Below, in pieces: positions 17,364 through 27,319 of a stretch of DNA of 64,000 nucleotides. Position 1 is the stretch's first letter, and every line of letters begins with the position of its first letter. Source of the DNA: Mycolicibacterium neworleansense (GTDB taxonomy: Bacteria; Actinomycetota; Actinomycetes; Mycobacteriales; Mycobacteriaceae); contig NZ_CWKH01000001.1 of the NCBI RefSeq assembly GCF_001245615.1, positions 2,790,001-2,854,000 of the forward strand, written 5' to 3'. The position numbers were made by a program, and so were the translations under genes. The notes below the pieces were generated by a model. It was not told the origin of the DNA, did not search any database, and was given only the letters and a program-made list of their open reading frames with translations.

Positions 17364-17936
17364 TCAGCCGGCGTTCTCGGAGACCAGCACCGGCTCCCAG
17401 CCGTTGGCCTGCGGCTCGTCCGACGATCCGTAGTCGGCCGAGGACGGGACGGCGTGGATGCCGTGATCGTCGCCCGGCAACCCACCCAGCGCGGCGATGG
17501 TGTCGCGAATCTTCTGCGCCTCGGCGTCGGTCGGCGTTGCGCCCGCCTCGAGTTCATCGAGCAGACCGTCACGCAGGCCGGCGCCGTTGGCCACTTCCTG
17601 GGCAGAAAGCTTGGCGTGGACGCGGGTCACGTAGATCTGCTGTCCCAGAGAGGAACCCGGCGCCGAAGCGGCATGGGCCATCAGCGAGTCGTACCGCTGA
17701 CGGACGCCGCTCAGCGCCACGATGACCGCCGGCGAAGGCCGGTTGCTGCTGGCCGCCTCGGTCAGCGAGGCACGCAGCTTGCGCAGGCCGGACAGGACGA
17801 CGTCGGCGCGCTTGTGGAACTTCTTGTCCTCGGGGAAGGGCAGTGCATCGATCGCGGCGGAGTACATGTGCATCGCCGCTTCCGACAGACTGACGATGAC
17901 CGCCGAATCACCTTCCAGCGTCGCGTTTTGTCCCAT
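17364..17936 (-). CDS. Small protein with C-terminal HTH (XRE-like) segment
   Basis: A 190-residue cytosolic protein. The first 100 residues are helical (AAMHMYSAAIDALPFPEDKKFHKRADVVLSGLRKLRASLTEAAS). The segment VTRVHAKLSAQEVANGAGL followed by RDGLLDELEAGATPTDAEAQKIRDTIAALGG looks like an XRE-type helix-turn-helix in which the protein would read a DNA site. The acidic C-terminal tail is probably disordered. I recognise it as a conserved mycobacterial hypothetical but cannot assign a role. Two strong terminators follow it. Confidence 0.75.
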   Translation of the reverse strand: MGQNATLEGDSAVIVSLSEAAMHMYSAAIDALPFPEDKKFHKRADVVLSGLRKLRASLTEAASSNRPSPAVIVALSGVRQRYDSLMAHAASAPGSSLGQQIYVTRVHAKLSAQEVANGAGLRDGLLDELEAGATPTDAEAQKIRDTIAALGGLPGDDHGIHAVPSSADYGSSDEPQANGWEPVLVSENAG

Positions 17937-18201
17937 GGGCCCTCAATTCTCAAGCGAACAGATCAACAGAAAGTGAGCGGCCGGTCGCCGGACCCGTCGG
18001 GTCCGATCCACCGCCGCTCGCGGTGAGCTCGCCGATGACACTAGCGGTTTGTGAGCGGCACGTCATCGCTAGGGGCACTTGAAGAATGACGAAAAACAGG
18101 GTATGCGAGTGCGCGTGTCACCGGCCGGTAGCGCAGGCCGCCGAGGGTGGCCCTACTCTGAACGCCGGCACGGTGGCAGGCTTGGCCGACGGGAGGTCGA
18201 C
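17937..18201. other. 265-bp divergent intergenic region
   Basis: Promoter region between the leftward HTH gene and the rightward coiled-coil membrane protein. No convincing operator, RNA or ORF is visible beyond a possible N-terminal extension of the rightward gene from 18079, rejected because a GGGAGG ribosome-binding site precedes ATG 18202. Confidence 0.45.
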
Positions 18202-19167
18202 ATGGCCGGACTAACTGAATCGACAAGGGTCGCTGAGTCTTCAGGAGGTGCCCCGTTGGATTACGGCCAAAATGGCGAGACGACACAGCCGATGCGCGTG
18301 GCTGCGGTGGATCGGGACCCGGCCCCCAAGGCGGCGCCGGCCGACACCAAAGCCAGCGTCGGGTGGCTGGCCTGCGGCGGTGTGGGTGCCCTGGCCATCG
18401 TCTGCTACCTGCTGTTCAGCCCGGGCCAGCTCGGAAGCAAGGCCGAGTGGTTCTTCGGTGCCGTCGTCTTCGTCGTCGTGATGGTGACGATGTGGCTGAC
18501 CCTCACCATCCAGCGTCAGGCCAAGCACGACATCGCCCAGGCCGGCGACCGGCTGCGCCGTGAATTGGCAGCCGCTGACGAACGCTCGGCGCTGGAACTC
18601 GCCCTGACCCAGAAATGGCATCGGGCCCAGATGGAGTCTCAGGAGAAACTGCACCGCGCCGAACTGGTGGCCCAGCGGGAACTGGCCCGCATCGAGCGCA
18701 ACAATCTGCTCGAACAACTGCAGAAGCAGGCGATGATCGAGGTGTCTCGTGCCGTCGGCACACACACCCGGATGCTCGCAACGCTGTGGACCGAAGGTGC
18801 GACGCAACTGCGCAACCCGGACCGCGACGAGCGGGAAATCGCGATGAACGCACTCTTCGAGCAGATGGGCCAGGTGGTGAACGATGTTTCGGTCGAGCTC
18901 GACAACGCTCACCTGCTCAGCCAGGACGACCGCCTGCAGGACGCGCTGAACCGGGTCAACGACGCGGTGCTGATGGCGATCCAGGTCGCCGAAGATCTGC
19001 ACGCCGACGTGGTCGAGGGCCGCACCCCCGAAACCAATCCCATCCCGGCGGTCCAACGCCTGCTGCACGAGCGGGCCACCGCCGCGCGGCGCCTGGCCTG
19101 GTCGTTACTGCGGACCGGACTCGAGGACGGCACGGTGGGCGGCGACGATCACCGCGACGCCGGCTGA
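18202..19167 (+). CDS. Two-TM protein with long cytosolic coiled coil, unknown function
   Basis: A 321-residue protein starting at ATG 18202 behind GGGAGG. After a disordered N-terminus come two adjacent hydrophobic helices (VGWLACGGVGALAIVCYLLF and WFFGAVVFVVVMVTMWLTL), then a charged helical region (QRQAKHDIAQAGDRLRRELA through HRAELVAQRELARIERNNLL) likely forming a coiled coil, and a C-terminal helical domain. No catalytic motif seen. It converges on and overlaps the LysR gene by 19 bp. Function not recognised. Confidence 0.72.
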   Translation: MAGLTESTRVAESSGGAPLDYGQNGETTQPMRVAAVDRDPAPKAAPADTKASVGWLACGGVGALAIVCYLLFSPGQLGSKAEWFFGAVVFVVVMVTMWLTLTIQRQAKHDIAQAGDRLRRELAAADERSALELALTQKWHRAQMESQEKLHRAELVAQRELARIERNNLLEQLQKQAMIEVSRAVGTHTRMLATLWTEGATQLRNPDRDEREIAMNALFEQMGQVVNDVSVELDNAHLLSQDDRLQDALNRVNDAVLMAIQVAEDLHADVVEGRTPETNPIPAVQRLLHERATAARRLAWSLLRTGLEDGTVGGDDHRDAG

Positions 19168-20096
19168 TCGCCCGGCCGGCGGGCTTCGCCTGGGCCGGCC
19201 GAGCCGTGCTTCGTCTGCAGCGACCGCCTGGCGTGGTCGATCAATCGGGCGGCACTGGCGGTCGATTGTCTGGCGTTGTTCCACACCAACGCCAACGACC
19301 CGCGCAGGTTCAGGCCGGAGATCGGCATGACATGCAGCCGCGGGCCGCGGGCACGCGCGTACGGCTCGGGAACCAGCGCGACGCCAAGGCCGCCACTGGC
19401 CAGTTCGGCGAGAACATTCGGATCGCTGGCCTCGATACCGACCTGAGGTTCGAGCCCTACGGCGCTGAACGCCGCATCGATGGCGCTGCGCGTTCCGATC
19501 GTCGACGAAAACGTGATCAGCTGATACCCACCCAGATCCTCGAGCGTCAGGGCCGACCGCCCGGACAACGGATGGTCCGGACTCACCGCGGCGACGATCT
19601 GCTCGTCGGCGACCAGTTGCAGGCGAAGGTCGGCAGGAACCGTTGCGGGTGGCGAAATGATCGCCATGTCATGGCGCCCGTCGAGCAAACCGTTGACGAG
19701 ATCGTCGGTGTTGGCCTCCAGCAAGGAGATCTCAACCATGGGGTGTTCGCGGTGAAACTCCGCCAGCATGTCGACCAGATCGAAGGCGAGCGACGACGAT
19801 GCCGCCAGGCCGACGCTGACATGCCCGCGCAGTGCGGCGCTGTACTCATCGGCGACCTGCTTGGCATCGGTCACCGCGGCCAGCGCGGCACGCGCGTGGG
19901 TCAGCAAGGCGGTACCGACCTTGGTGAGCCGCACCGGAGAACGTGACCGGTCGAAGAGCCGCTGACCGAGTTCCCGCTCAAGCAACAGGATTTGAGCACT
20001 CACACCCGATTGCGCGATGTGCATGCGCGCGGCTGCCTTGGTGAAACTGCCCTCTTCCGCGACGGCCACGAAGTACTCCAGCTGCCGCAGCTCCAT
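19149..20096 (-). CDS. LysR-type transcriptional regulator
   Basis: A 315-residue LTTR. The N-terminal winged HTH is textbook: MELRQLEYFVAVAEEGSF, TKAAARMHIAQSGVSAQI and LLERELGQRLFDRS. The effector-binding periplasmic-binding-protein-like domain follows to residue 300. It diverges from the secreted AOC-like protein and Tat oxidase, 119 bp apart, so it is the likely regulator of that pair. Effector unknown. Confidence 0.9.
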   Translation of the reverse strand: MELRQLEYFVAVAEEGSFTKAAARMHIAQSGVSAQILLLERELGQRLFDRSRSPVRLTKVGTALLTHARAALAAVTDAKQVADEYSAALRGHVSVGLAASSSLAFDLVDMLAEFHREHPMVEISLLEANTDDLVNGLLDGRHDMAIISPPATVPADLRLQLVADEQIVAAVSPDHPLSGRSALTLEDLGGYQLITFSSTIGTRSAIDAAFSAVGLEPQVGIEASDPNVLAELASGGLGVALVPEPYARARGPRLHVMPISGLNLRGSLALVWNNARQSTASAARLIDHARRSLQTKHGSAGPGEARRPGDQPASR

Positions 20097-20215
20097 AACT
20101 AAAAATGATAACAGTCAGCATGTTTCGATGTTGGACGCCACCAAGCGCCCTGAAGCATTGTTAATCGAGTGCACGAGAGCACATCTGACAATTTCCTTTT
20201 TTCTGGGAGGCACAT

Positions 20216-20704
20216 ATGACGGGACGGACGAAAGCAACCATTATCGGAAGTGTCGCCGTCATAGGTGTAGCGGCGGCGGCCATCGGCACCTGGCTGGTCA
20301 TCGACGCGCCCGACAGCCAGGCCAAACCAGAGCCGATCACCCTCACCCTTGAGGTGAAGAACGACCATGTGGCCAAGCACGACTTCGGTAAGCCCGGCAT
20401 GGACGTCGGCGACATGGACATCTTTTCCGACATTCTCTCGGTGAACGGCAAGCAGGTCGGATACGACGGCGGCGCGTGCTTTTTCACCAATGTGACACCG
20501 GAAAAGCCGATGACCTATTGCGAACTGACCATTCAGCTCGATGAAGGTCAGATTTTCGCGCGCAGCCTGACCCCGCACACCCTTGCGCCGTTCACCATGG
20601 CGATTACCGGCGGAACCGGCGAGTACGCCGACGCGAGGGGCGAGCTGACCGTATCCGGTGTCGCGACCCCCGATGAAAAGTACGAATTGAAACTGACGAA
20701 ATGA
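20216..20704 (+). CDS. Secreted/anchored allene-oxide-cyclase-like (dirigent-fold) protein
   Basis: A 162-residue protein with an N-terminal hydrophobic segment (ATIIGSVAVIGVAAAAIGTW) acting as signal peptide or anchor, then a small beta-barrel domain. The segments DVGDMDIFSDILSVNGKQVG and AITGGTGEYADARGELTVSG are characteristic of the allene oxide cyclase/dirigent-like barrel. Two Cys (GGACFF, TYCELT) could pair outside the cell. The stop overlaps the next ATG (ATGA), so it is coupled to the Tat oxidase. Such barrels bind small hydrophobic ligands; whether this one is catalytic cannot be told. Confidence 0.72.
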   Translation: MTGRTKATIIGSVAVIGVAAAAIGTWLVIDAPDSQAKPEPITLTLEVKNDHVAKHDFGKPGMDVGDMDIFSDILSVNGKQVGYDGGACFFTNVTPEKPMTYCELTIQLDEGQIFARSLTPHTLAPFTMAITGGTGEYADARGELTVSGVATPDEKYELKLTK

Positions 20705-22110
20705 CAACGGCGCGCGCGACGTTCGGTCGGCGGAACTTCTTGATCGGTGGCGGGCTGGCGATCGCCGCCGTGTCGGTGGGATGCTCCGGAAAACAGCCGG
20801 AGGGCCTGGACGGGCTCCGCTCGGCGGTGCGTGGCCGTGTCCTGTTGAGCGGCGACCCGGGCTTCGACGCCGCCCGGGCGCCGTGGAACCTGGCGGTCGA
20901 CCAGTCGGTACGCGCCGTGGTGGACGTTGCCGACACCGACGACGCGGCGGCCCTGATCCGCTTCGCGCGCAATGCCGGTGTGCCGATTGCCGTGCAGCCC
21001 AACGGACACGGCGCCTCGAACGAGATGGATGGCACGATCCTGGTCCGGACCGCGGCGCTGAACGAGACCCGAGTTGACCCGTCGACCGGCACCGCGCGGG
21101 TCGGAGCAGGCGTCTCATGGGCTGACGTCCAGGCCCTCGCCAGCCCGGCGGGGCTGACCGGGGTCGCGGGCAGCGCGCCGATCGTGGGCGTCACCGGGTA
21201 CCTTCTCGGCGGCGGCCTGAGCTGGTTCAGCCGCAAGTATGGCTGGGCAGCGGACAGCGTCACCGCATTCGAGGCCATCACCGCCGACGGCGACCGCGTG
21301 ACCGCGACGGCCACCAGCGAGACCGACCTGTTCTGGGCCCTGCGCGGCGGTGGCGGTGACTACGCATTCGTCACCTCGGTCGAATTCGCCCTGAAACCGG
21401 CGCCGACCCTGTACGGCGGCACCATGACCTGGCCGGCCGACCGGGCAGCGGCCGTCATCTCCGCTTTCCGCGAGGTCACCGCGACAGCTCCCGAAGAACT
21501 GACCGCCTGGTGCAGTTTCACCCGGTTCCCCGGCGCGCCCGCACTGGTTCGCATCGACACCACCTACCTCGGAAAGGCCGAGGCGGCGACCGCTCTGCTG
21601 CAGCCGTTCGCCCGCATCGACGGGATGCTCTCCGACACGCGGCGGATATTGCCGGTTTCCGAACTCGGGAGAATCACCGACGAACCCACGAAACCCGCAC
21701 CATCGCGCCAAGTAGCCACCCTCGTCAACGGCTTGACCGACCAGTTCATCGAGGCCCTGCTCACGCAGTCGATCGAACCGCTGATCACCGTCCAGATCCG
21801 CCACCTCGGCGGCGCGCTGCAACGTTCGTCGGGCATTCCCTCCGGGCCGGTCACCGCGCCCTACCTCGTAAGTTTCCTTGGCATGCAACCGGATCCGGGA
21901 AGCGAAGCGGCCTTGATGGCTCGCACCAATGCGTTCCTCGACACATTGGCAGCGGTGAACACCGCCAAAGTCCCGTTCAACTTCCTTGCCCCGCAACAGA
22001 ATGTCGCCGACGTATTCGACGCAGGCACACTCGCGCGGCTGCGCGCGGTCAAACGCGACCGCGATCCCGATGGGGTGTTTCGGAGCAACCGCCCGATCGC
22101 CCAGGAGTGA
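20701..22110 (+). CDS. Tat-exported FAD-linked oxidase (berberine-bridge/VAO type), putative lipoprotein
   Basis: A 469-residue flavoprotein of the PCMH/BBE-like family. The N-terminus has a twin-arginine motif GRRNFLIGGG and a lipobox-like AVSVGC, predicting Tat export and lipid anchoring. The FAD domain shows VQPNGHGASNEMDGTILVR, GAGVSWADVQ and VTGYLLGGGLSWFSRKYG, and the C-terminus ends DPDGVFRSNRP, equivalent to the usual D-P-x-x-x-F-R-x-N-x terminus. It would oxidise an alcohol or sugar-like substrate with O2 outside the membrane. It is coupled to the dirigent-like protein. Substrate unknown. Confidence 0.85.
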   Translation: MTTARATFGRRNFLIGGGLAIAAVSVGCSGKQPEGLDGLRSAVRGRVLLSGDPGFDAARAPWNLAVDQSVRAVVDVADTDDAAALIRFARNAGVPIAVQPNGHGASNEMDGTILVRTAALNETRVDPSTGTARVGAGVSWADVQALASPAGLTGVAGSAPIVGVTGYLLGGGLSWFSRKYGWAADSVTAFEAITADGDRVTATATSETDLFWALRGGGGDYAFVTSVEFALKPAPTLYGGTMTWPADRAAAVISAFREVTATAPEELTAWCSFTRFPGAPALVRIDTTYLGKAEAATALLQPFARIDGMLSDTRRILPVSELGRITDEPTKPAPSRQVATLVNGLTDQFIEALLTQSIEPLITVQIRHLGGALQRSSGIPSGPVTAPYLVSFLGMQPDPGSEAALMARTNAFLDTLAAVNTAKVPFNFLAPQQNVADVFDAGTLARLRAVKRDRDPDGVFRSNRPIAQE

Positions 22111-22253
22111 AACAGCTTGTTTCTGAGCACTATCCGCTCGGCCGGACCGCCTGCCGGAACGCCGAGCTGGCGATCAGGATCGACTGCCGGAGATTCTGAA
22201 CCGTTGTCCGGCCGGCGGTTCGACGCCGGCATCGAGGTTTCCGGGAGGTTCGC

Positions 22254-23711
22254 ATGAATGATCTGGCATTCCGCTCAGCGGGTGAACTCGCGACTGCCAT
22301 CGCGGCACAGGAGGTGTCGAGCGTCGAGCTTCTCGATTGCTACCTCACGCGCCTGGAGCAGTTCGATCCGCGGGTCAACGCGATCGTCGCGCGCGACGAG
22401 GAGAACGCGAGGGCAGCGGCGCGAGAGGCAGACCGCGCAGTCTCCCGTGGCGAAGCGCTCGGGCCGCTGCACGGCGTCCCCGTGACGATCAAGGACAGTC
22501 TCGAAGTCGCCGGCATGCGAACCACCGGTGGTTCGCACCGCTGGGGACATCACATTTCGACAACCGACGCCGAGGCCGTCACCAGGCTCAAGCAGGCCGG
22601 CGCGATCGTGTTCGGCAAGTCCAATCTGCCTGCGGACGCCCGGGACTGGCAGACCTACAACGAGGTATACGGGACGACGAACAACCCGTGGGACACAACT
22701 CGCGGTCCGGGTGGTTCATCGGGCGGTTCGGCGGCCGCGGTTGCCGCCGGCCTGACCGGGCTTGAACTCGGCGGCGACACAGCGGGCTCGATCCGGGTGC
22801 CCGCCCACTTCTGCGGGGTGTACGGACTGCGCCCGTCGTACGGGGTCGTCCCGCGGCACGGAAGCGTATCCGGCCACTCCCCTGGCTCGCTGGCGGAGTT
22901 CGACATGGCCGTGCTCGGTCCGCTGGGCAGGCACGCCGACGATCTGGACCTGGGCCTCGACGTCCTCGCCGGACCGGACCGTGACAACAGGGCGGCCTGG
23001 CGGCTGGACCTGCCGCCCTCGAGGGCACAACACCTCCGCGAGTTCCGTGTCGCGGCGTGGCTCGACGACTCCTTCTGTCCGGTCGACCGCGAGCTGGTCA
23101 CCGCCATGGAGTCAGTGCTGACGGCGGTGCGGTCCGCGGGCACGGTGGTGGAGGAGCGCAAAGGGCCGGTCGGCCTTGAGGAAACGATGGCGCTCTACCG
23201 GCCACTGCTCATGGCCCAAAGCGGGTTGATCGAACCGGACGAGTCCTACGCAGCACTCGTCGAGCTCGCCACGGCAGAACGAGCAGACGGGGCGGAAACC
23301 GGATTCGCCTCGCAGATAACGGTTCGCTTCCGCGATTGGCATGGGCTCGACGAGCGTCGCCAGCAGTCACGCCGTCGCTGGGCCGAGTTCTTCGACGACT
23401 TCGACGTGCTGCTCTGCCCGGTGAGCCCGACCGCCGCCTTCCCGCACGATCAACGTCCGGATCCCGGGTGGTCGGTCCGGACCCTTCAGGTCGACGGTGA
23501 GCAACGACCGTACCGGGAGATGCTCACCTGGGTGGCGCCGGCGTCGCTCAACCATCTGCCGGCCGCGGTCGCTCCGATCGGCGCGACCCGCGATAATCTC
23601 CCGATCGGCATTCAGGTGATCGCCCCGTACCTGCACGACCGCACCGCCATCCGATTCGTCCGGTGTCTGTCCGAGGTGCTCGGTGGTTTTCGGCGCCCAC
23701 CCGGATTCTGA
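22254..23711 (+). CDS. Amidase signature family hydrolase
   Basis: A 485-residue amidase hydrolysing a carboxamide C-N bond. The Ser-Ser-Lys triad is present: Lys80 in PVTIKDS, the cis-Ser near 155 in GPGGSSGGSAAA and the nucleophile near 179 in GGDTAGSIRVP. No signal peptide. It is not a GatA by context (no gatB/C near). It stands alone, converging on the meta-pathway operon with a strong hairpin between. Substrate unknown; its place beside an aromatic catabolic block suggests an aryl or acyl amide. Confidence 0.88.
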   Translation: MNDLAFRSAGELATAIAAQEVSSVELLDCYLTRLEQFDPRVNAIVARDEENARAAAREADRAVSRGEALGPLHGVPVTIKDSLEVAGMRTTGGSHRWGHHISTTDAEAVTRLKQAGAIVFGKSNLPADARDWQTYNEVYGTTNNPWDTTRGPGGSSGGSAAAVAAGLTGLELGGDTAGSIRVPAHFCGVYGLRPSYGVVPRHGSVSGHSPGSLAEFDMAVLGPLGRHADDLDLGLDVLAGPDRDNRAAWRLDLPPSRAQHLREFRVAAWLDDSFCPVDRELVTAMESVLTAVRSAGTVVEERKGPVGLEETMALYRPLLMAQSGLIEPDESYAALVELATAERADGAETGFASQITVRFRDWHGLDERRQQSRRRWAEFFDDFDVLLCPVSPTAAFPHDQRPDPGWSVRTLQVDGEQRPYREMLTWVAPASLNHLPAAVAPIGATRDNLPIGIQVIAPYLHDRTAIRFVRCLSEVLGGFRRPPGF

Positions 23712-23722
23712 AGCGCGACAAA

Positions 23723-23760
23723 GCCGGTCCTGAGCGGGTGCGGGCCCGCCCAGGACCGGC
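23723..23760. terminator. Bidirectional terminator hairpin
   Basis: GCCGGTCCTG (23723-23732) pairs with CAGGACCGGC (23751-23760), and an inner GCGGG/CCCGC stem extends it. It lies in the 57-bp gap between the convergent amidase and the last gene of the leftward catabolic operon. Confidence 0.75.
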
Positions 23761-23768
23761 GCTCCGGA

Positions 23769-24560
23769 CTACTCCGCGCCGAGCGTGACGGTGCCGAGGT
23801 GGGTGAACTCGGCGCTCACCTGTTGGCCGGGCCGGATGAACACCGCATCCGTCAGCCCACCGGTCAGCACCGTCCAGCCGGCCCGCAGCACGACGCCACG
23901 GCGGCCCAGCGCATTGGCGGCCAACGCGAGGGCTTCGGCCGGATGCCCCTCGACGGCTGCTCCGGTGGCGGTGTCCACCACCGCCCCGTCGACCTGCAGC
24001 ACACACGCTTCCAGAGCCAGATCGAGCTCGGCCGGCCGTCGTTTGAGCCCACCGATGACGAACCGAGCCGATGACGCGTTGTCGGCGACGACATCGGGCA
24101 GGGTGAACTTGAAATCGGTGTACCTGCTGTCGATCACCTCAAGCCCCGCATACACCGCATCGACCGATTCCATCGCCTGGGCGGCGGTGATCCCCGGTCC
24201 GCTCAGCTCCCTGCCGAGGACGAAGACGATCTCGGGTTCGACCCGGGGGTGGATCAGCTCGGAGGTGTCCAGCGGCACTCCGATCGGCAGGCTCATCGCA
24301 TCGGTCAACCAGGCGGTCAGCGGCGAATCCACCCCCATCCGTAGCTGTTTCGCCCGTGAGGTGAGACCCAGTTTCACCCCGACGATGTGTTGCCCGGCCG
24401 CCACCTTGCGGGCGATCAACTCGGCCTGCACGTCGTAGGCCGTGCTCAGGTCGAGACCCGGCCAGTCGGCGGTGATCGGGCCGCGGTCGGCCCGGCTGGT
24501 CTCCGCATCGAGCAACACGCTCGCGGCCGTCGAGACACTCCACTGCGTTGCGCTGGTCAC
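23769..24560 (-). CDS. 4-oxalocrotonate decarboxylase / 2-oxopent-4-enoate hydratase family enzyme (DmpH-like)
   Basis: A 263-residue member of the MhpD/DmpH branch of the fumarylacetoacetase superfamily. [25 protein letters not shown], the metal-ligand motif [13 protein letters not shown] and [30 protein letters not shown] resemble DmpH more than DmpE, so it may decarboxylate 4-oxalocrotonate-type acids. No tautomerase or semialdehyde dehydrogenase for that branch is seen nearby, which leaves hydratase activity open. GTG start, overlapping the aldolase stop by 4 bp; last gene of the operon. Confidence 0.82.
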   Translation of the reverse strand: MTSATQWSVSTAASVLLDAETSRADRGPITADWPGLDLSTAYDVQAELIARKVAAGQHIVGVKLGLTSRAKQLRMGVDSPLTAWLTDAMSLPIGVPLDTSELIHPRVEPEIVFVLGRELSGPGITAAQAMESVDAVYAGLEVIDSRYTDFKFTLPDVVADNASSARFVIGGLKRRPAELDLALEACVLQVDGAVVDTATGAAVEGHPAEALALAANALGRRGVVLRAGWTVLTGGLTDAVFIRPGQQVSAEFTHLGTVTLGAE

Positions 24561-25585
24561 GTCAGCACCTCCTCCGGACGAGCCGCGGCAAGCGACAACG
24601 CCACGTCGATGATCATGTCTTCCTGTCCTCCCACATAGCCGAGCTGGCCGACCCTGCTGAGAATCGCGTGGGCGGGAATGCCGTACTGTTCGGCCGCACG
24701 CTCAGCATGGAACAGAAACGAGTTGTACACGCCGTACCGGCCCTGGACGATCGAATTCCGGTCGCACACAGGCAGCCTCGGGATCATCGGTCGCGCGATC
24801 TCCTCCGCGACCGCGAGGATGGCGTCCGCGTCGACCCCGGTCGGCACGTTCATCCTCTCGAATGCGGTGACCAGAATCTCGATGGGCGCATTGCCTGCAC
24901 CGGCACCGAGCGCACACAGCGCTCCGTCGATCTGCCGCGCTCCGGCACGGTATCCGGCGATCGAGTTGGCCACTCCCAGAGAAAGATTCTGGTGTGCGTG
25001 CACGCCCACCTGTGCGTCGGCGCCGAGTTCGGCGACCAACGCCGCGACCCGGTCCGCGAGTTCGTCGGGCATCAGGGCACCCGCGGAGTCCACGACGTAC
25101 ACACACTGGCACCCGGCATCTGCCATGATTCGCGCCTGTCGCGCGAGCTGTTCGGGCGACGCGCGGTGCGAGAGCATGAGGAAGCCGACTGTCTCCATGC
25201 CGAGTTCGCGCGCGGCGCCGAAGTGCTGAATGGACACATCCGCCTCGGTGCAGTGGGTGGCGATGCGGGCGATCGACGCGCCCGCGTCACACGCTGCGCG
25301 GAGATGACGCACCGTGCCCAGCCCCGGCAGTAGCAGCACCGCGATCCGGGCCCTGGTCACCGTCTCGGCGGCGGCACGGATCAACTCGAGCTCACCGGTG
25401 CCGCTGAAGCCGTAGTTGAACGACGAGCCGTCGAGCCCGTCTCCGTGGGTGACCTCGATGACCTCGACACCGGCAGCGTCCAGGCCTGCGGCCACCGCCC
25501 GGACCTGCGCCACCGAGAACTGATGCTTCACCGCATGACTGCCGTCACGAAGAGTGGTGTCGGTTAACCGAACCGGTGCGTTCAT
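24557..25585 (-). CDS. dmpG: 4-hydroxy-2-oxovalerate aldolase
   Basis: A 342-residue HMGL-like TIM-barrel aldolase splitting 4-hydroxy-2-oxovalerate into pyruvate and acetaldehyde. The Mn2+/substrate motif [16 protein letters not shown] begins the chain; later come [28 protein letters not shown] and the metal-binding [13 protein letters not shown]. Family members channel acetaldehyde to the partner dehydrogenase, whose gene is adjacent with ATGA overlap. Length and start are normal. Confidence 0.94.
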   Translation of the reverse strand: MNAPVRLTDTTLRDGSHAVKHQFSVAQVRAVAAGLDAAGVEVIEVTHGDGLDGSSFNYGFSGTGELELIRAAAETVTRARIAVLLLPGLGTVRHLRAACDAGASIARIATHCTEADVSIQHFGAARELGMETVGFLMLSHRASPEQLARQARIMADAGCQCVYVVDSAGALMPDELADRVAALVAELGADAQVGVHAHQNLSLGVANSIAGYRAGARQIDGALCALGAGAGNAPIEILVTAFERMNVPTGVDADAILAVAEEIARPMIPRLPVCDRNSIVQGRYGVYNSFLFHAERAAEQYGIPAHAILSRVGQLGYVGGQEDMIIDVALSLAAARPEEVLT

Positions 25586-26490
25586 CGGGCTCCTACCTTC
25601 GAATCACCCTGACGGGCAGCGGAAATGAGTTCACCAACCCGCATGGCAGCTGCGGTCATGATGTCGAGATTGCCCGCCCATGGCGGCAGATAATCACCGT
25701 TGCCCCGGACTTCGAGGAAGATCGACACCCGCATGTTCTGGCGCCAGGCGTCCTGCGGATCCTCGAACTGAGGGTCGGCAACCAGCCGATAGCCGGGGAC
25801 GTACCGCTGCACCGCTGCCACCATCTGGTGCACCGATTCGGTGATGGCGTCGCGATCCGAGTCCGGCGGTATCGCACAGAACACCGTGTCCCGCATGATC
25901 AACGGCGGCTCCACCGGGTTGAGGATGATGATCGCCTTGCCGCGGCGGGCGCCTCCGACGCTCTGCAGGGCACCCGCCGTGGTCTCGGTGAACTCGTCGA
26001 TGTTGGCCCGGGTGCCCGGTCCGGCCGAGCGTGATGATATGGAGGCGACGATCTCCGCGTACGGGACGTCGACCACCCTGGAAACGGCGCGCACCATCGG
26101 AATGGTCGCCTGGCCCCCGCAGGTGATCATGTTGACGTTCTCGGCATCGAGGTTGAGGTCAAGGTTGACCACCGGGCACAGCAGCGGGCCCACCGCCGCC
26201 GGGGTCAGATCGATGGCCGTGATCCCGGCTTCCGCATATCGCGGCGCGTTGGCGATGTGCGCGGCCGCCGAGGTTGCCTCGAACACCAGATCGGGAAGTT
26301 CGTCCCGGCCGAGCAGCCAGTCGACTCCGCCGGCCGAGGCCTCGACCCCGAGCTCTCGCGCCAGCGCGAGCCCGTCGGACGCCGGGTCCACCCCCACCAT
26401 GTACCGAACGTCGATGTTCTCGGCCCGCTGGAGTTTTAGCAGCAGGTCGGCGCCGATGTTTCCGGGGCCGACGATCGCGGCAGTGGTCAT
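25582..26490 (-). CDS. dmpF: Acetaldehyde dehydrogenase, acylating
   Basis: A 302-residue enzyme converting acetaldehyde, CoA and NAD+ to acetyl-CoA, in complex with the aldolase. The N-terminal NAD fold is [16 protein letters not shown], the catalytic Cys lies in [16 protein letters not shown], and [17 protein letters not shown] and the C-terminal [20 protein letters not shown] are family hallmarks. Overlaps its neighbours by 4 bp on both sides, so the hydratase-dehydrogenase-aldolase set is translated as a unit. Confidence 0.94.
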   Translation of the reverse strand: MTTAAIVGPGNIGADLLLKLQRAENIDVRYMVGVDPASDGLALARELGVEASAGGVDWLLGRDELPDLVFEATSAAAHIANAPRYAEAGITAIDLTPAAVGPLLCPVVNLDLNLDAENVNMITCGGQATIPMVRAVSRVVDVPYAEIVASISSRSAGPGTRANIDEFTETTAGALQSVGGARRGKAIIILNPVEPPLIMRDTVFCAIPPDSDRDAITESVHQMVAAVQRYVPGYRLVADPQFEDPQDAWRQNMRVSIFLEVRGNGDYLPPWAGNLDIMTAAAMRVGELISAARQGDSKVGAR

Positions 26491-27287
26491 TGTCGTCCTT
26501 CTCCGTCAGCAGCGAAACATGCGGTTACCGAGCCGATTCCGCTGAACGAGGCGGTGACGGTCGATCCTCCGGCGACCGGCACCGCGGTGGTCAGCGAACC
26601 GGGCAGGATCACCGAACCCGCCGCCAGGGTCACGCCGAGTGGCCCCAGGGTGTTCGCCAGCCAGACGAGGGCGTTGATCGGGGAACCCAGCACCGCGGCG
26701 CCTGCTCCGGTGGTGACGGCCTGGCCGCCAGAGGACAGCACGCAGCCGGTCAGCCGGAGGTCGATGCCGCTCAGGGCAACCGGCCTCGATCCCAGTACCA
26801 CACCGCCCGACGAGGCGTTGTCGGCAATGGTGTCCGGCAACGTGATTCGCCAGTCGCGGATCCGGGAATCGATGATCTCCAATGCGGGCAACAGGTACCC
26901 GACTGCGCGCAGCGCATCCACGACCGTGACGCCGGGGCCAGACAGATCCCGATCCAAGACGAACGCGATCTCCGGTTCGACTTTTGGGCTGATGAAGGCG
27001 GCGGTATCGATCGGCATCGACTCCAGATGAAACATGTCACCGAACAGGTGGCCGTAGTCCGGCTGATCGACGCCGAGTTGACGCTGCATCGCCGCCGACG
27101 TCAGGCCCACCTTGTGGCCTTTGATCACCCTGCCCTGGCTGACCCAGTGGTCGACCTGCTGCAGCTGCAGCTCATATGCCCGCGCGACGGTGAGTTCGGG
27201 CTCGCTCTCGCTCGGCGGATCGACCGGTATCCGGGTGTCGTAGGCGTCCAGTAACGCCCCTGCGATCGGTGAACTGTGTTCAGGCAT
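26487..27287 (-). CDS. 2-hydroxypenta-2,4-dienoate (2-keto-4-pentenoate) hydratase
   Basis: A 266-residue MhpD/DmpE-type hydratase adding water to 2-hydroxypenta-2,4-dienoate to give 4-hydroxy-2-oxovalerate. The family segments [20 protein letters not shown], the metal-ligand [20 protein letters not shown] and [20 protein letters not shown] are intact. Start [10 protein letters not shown] at 27287 is chosen: the longer frame upstream runs through the lipase gene and is not coding. It precedes the dehydrogenase and aldolase in pathway order. Confidence 0.9.
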   Translation of the reverse strand: MPEHSSPIAGALLDAYDTRIPVDPPSESEPELTVARAYELQLQQVDHWVSQGRVIKGHKVGLTSAAMQRQLGVDQPDYGHLFGDMFHLESMPIDTAAFISPKVEPEIAFVLDRDLSGPGVTVVDALRAVGYLLPALEIIDSRIRDWRITLPDTIADNASSGGVVLGSRPVALSGIDLRLTGCVLSSGGQAVTTGAGAAVLGSPINALVWLANTLGPLGVTLAAGSVILPGSLTTAVPVAGGSTVTASFSGIGSVTACFAADGEGRQ

Positions 27288-27319
27288 CTGATGGGATATC
27301 TCCTTACTCGGCCGGCCTG

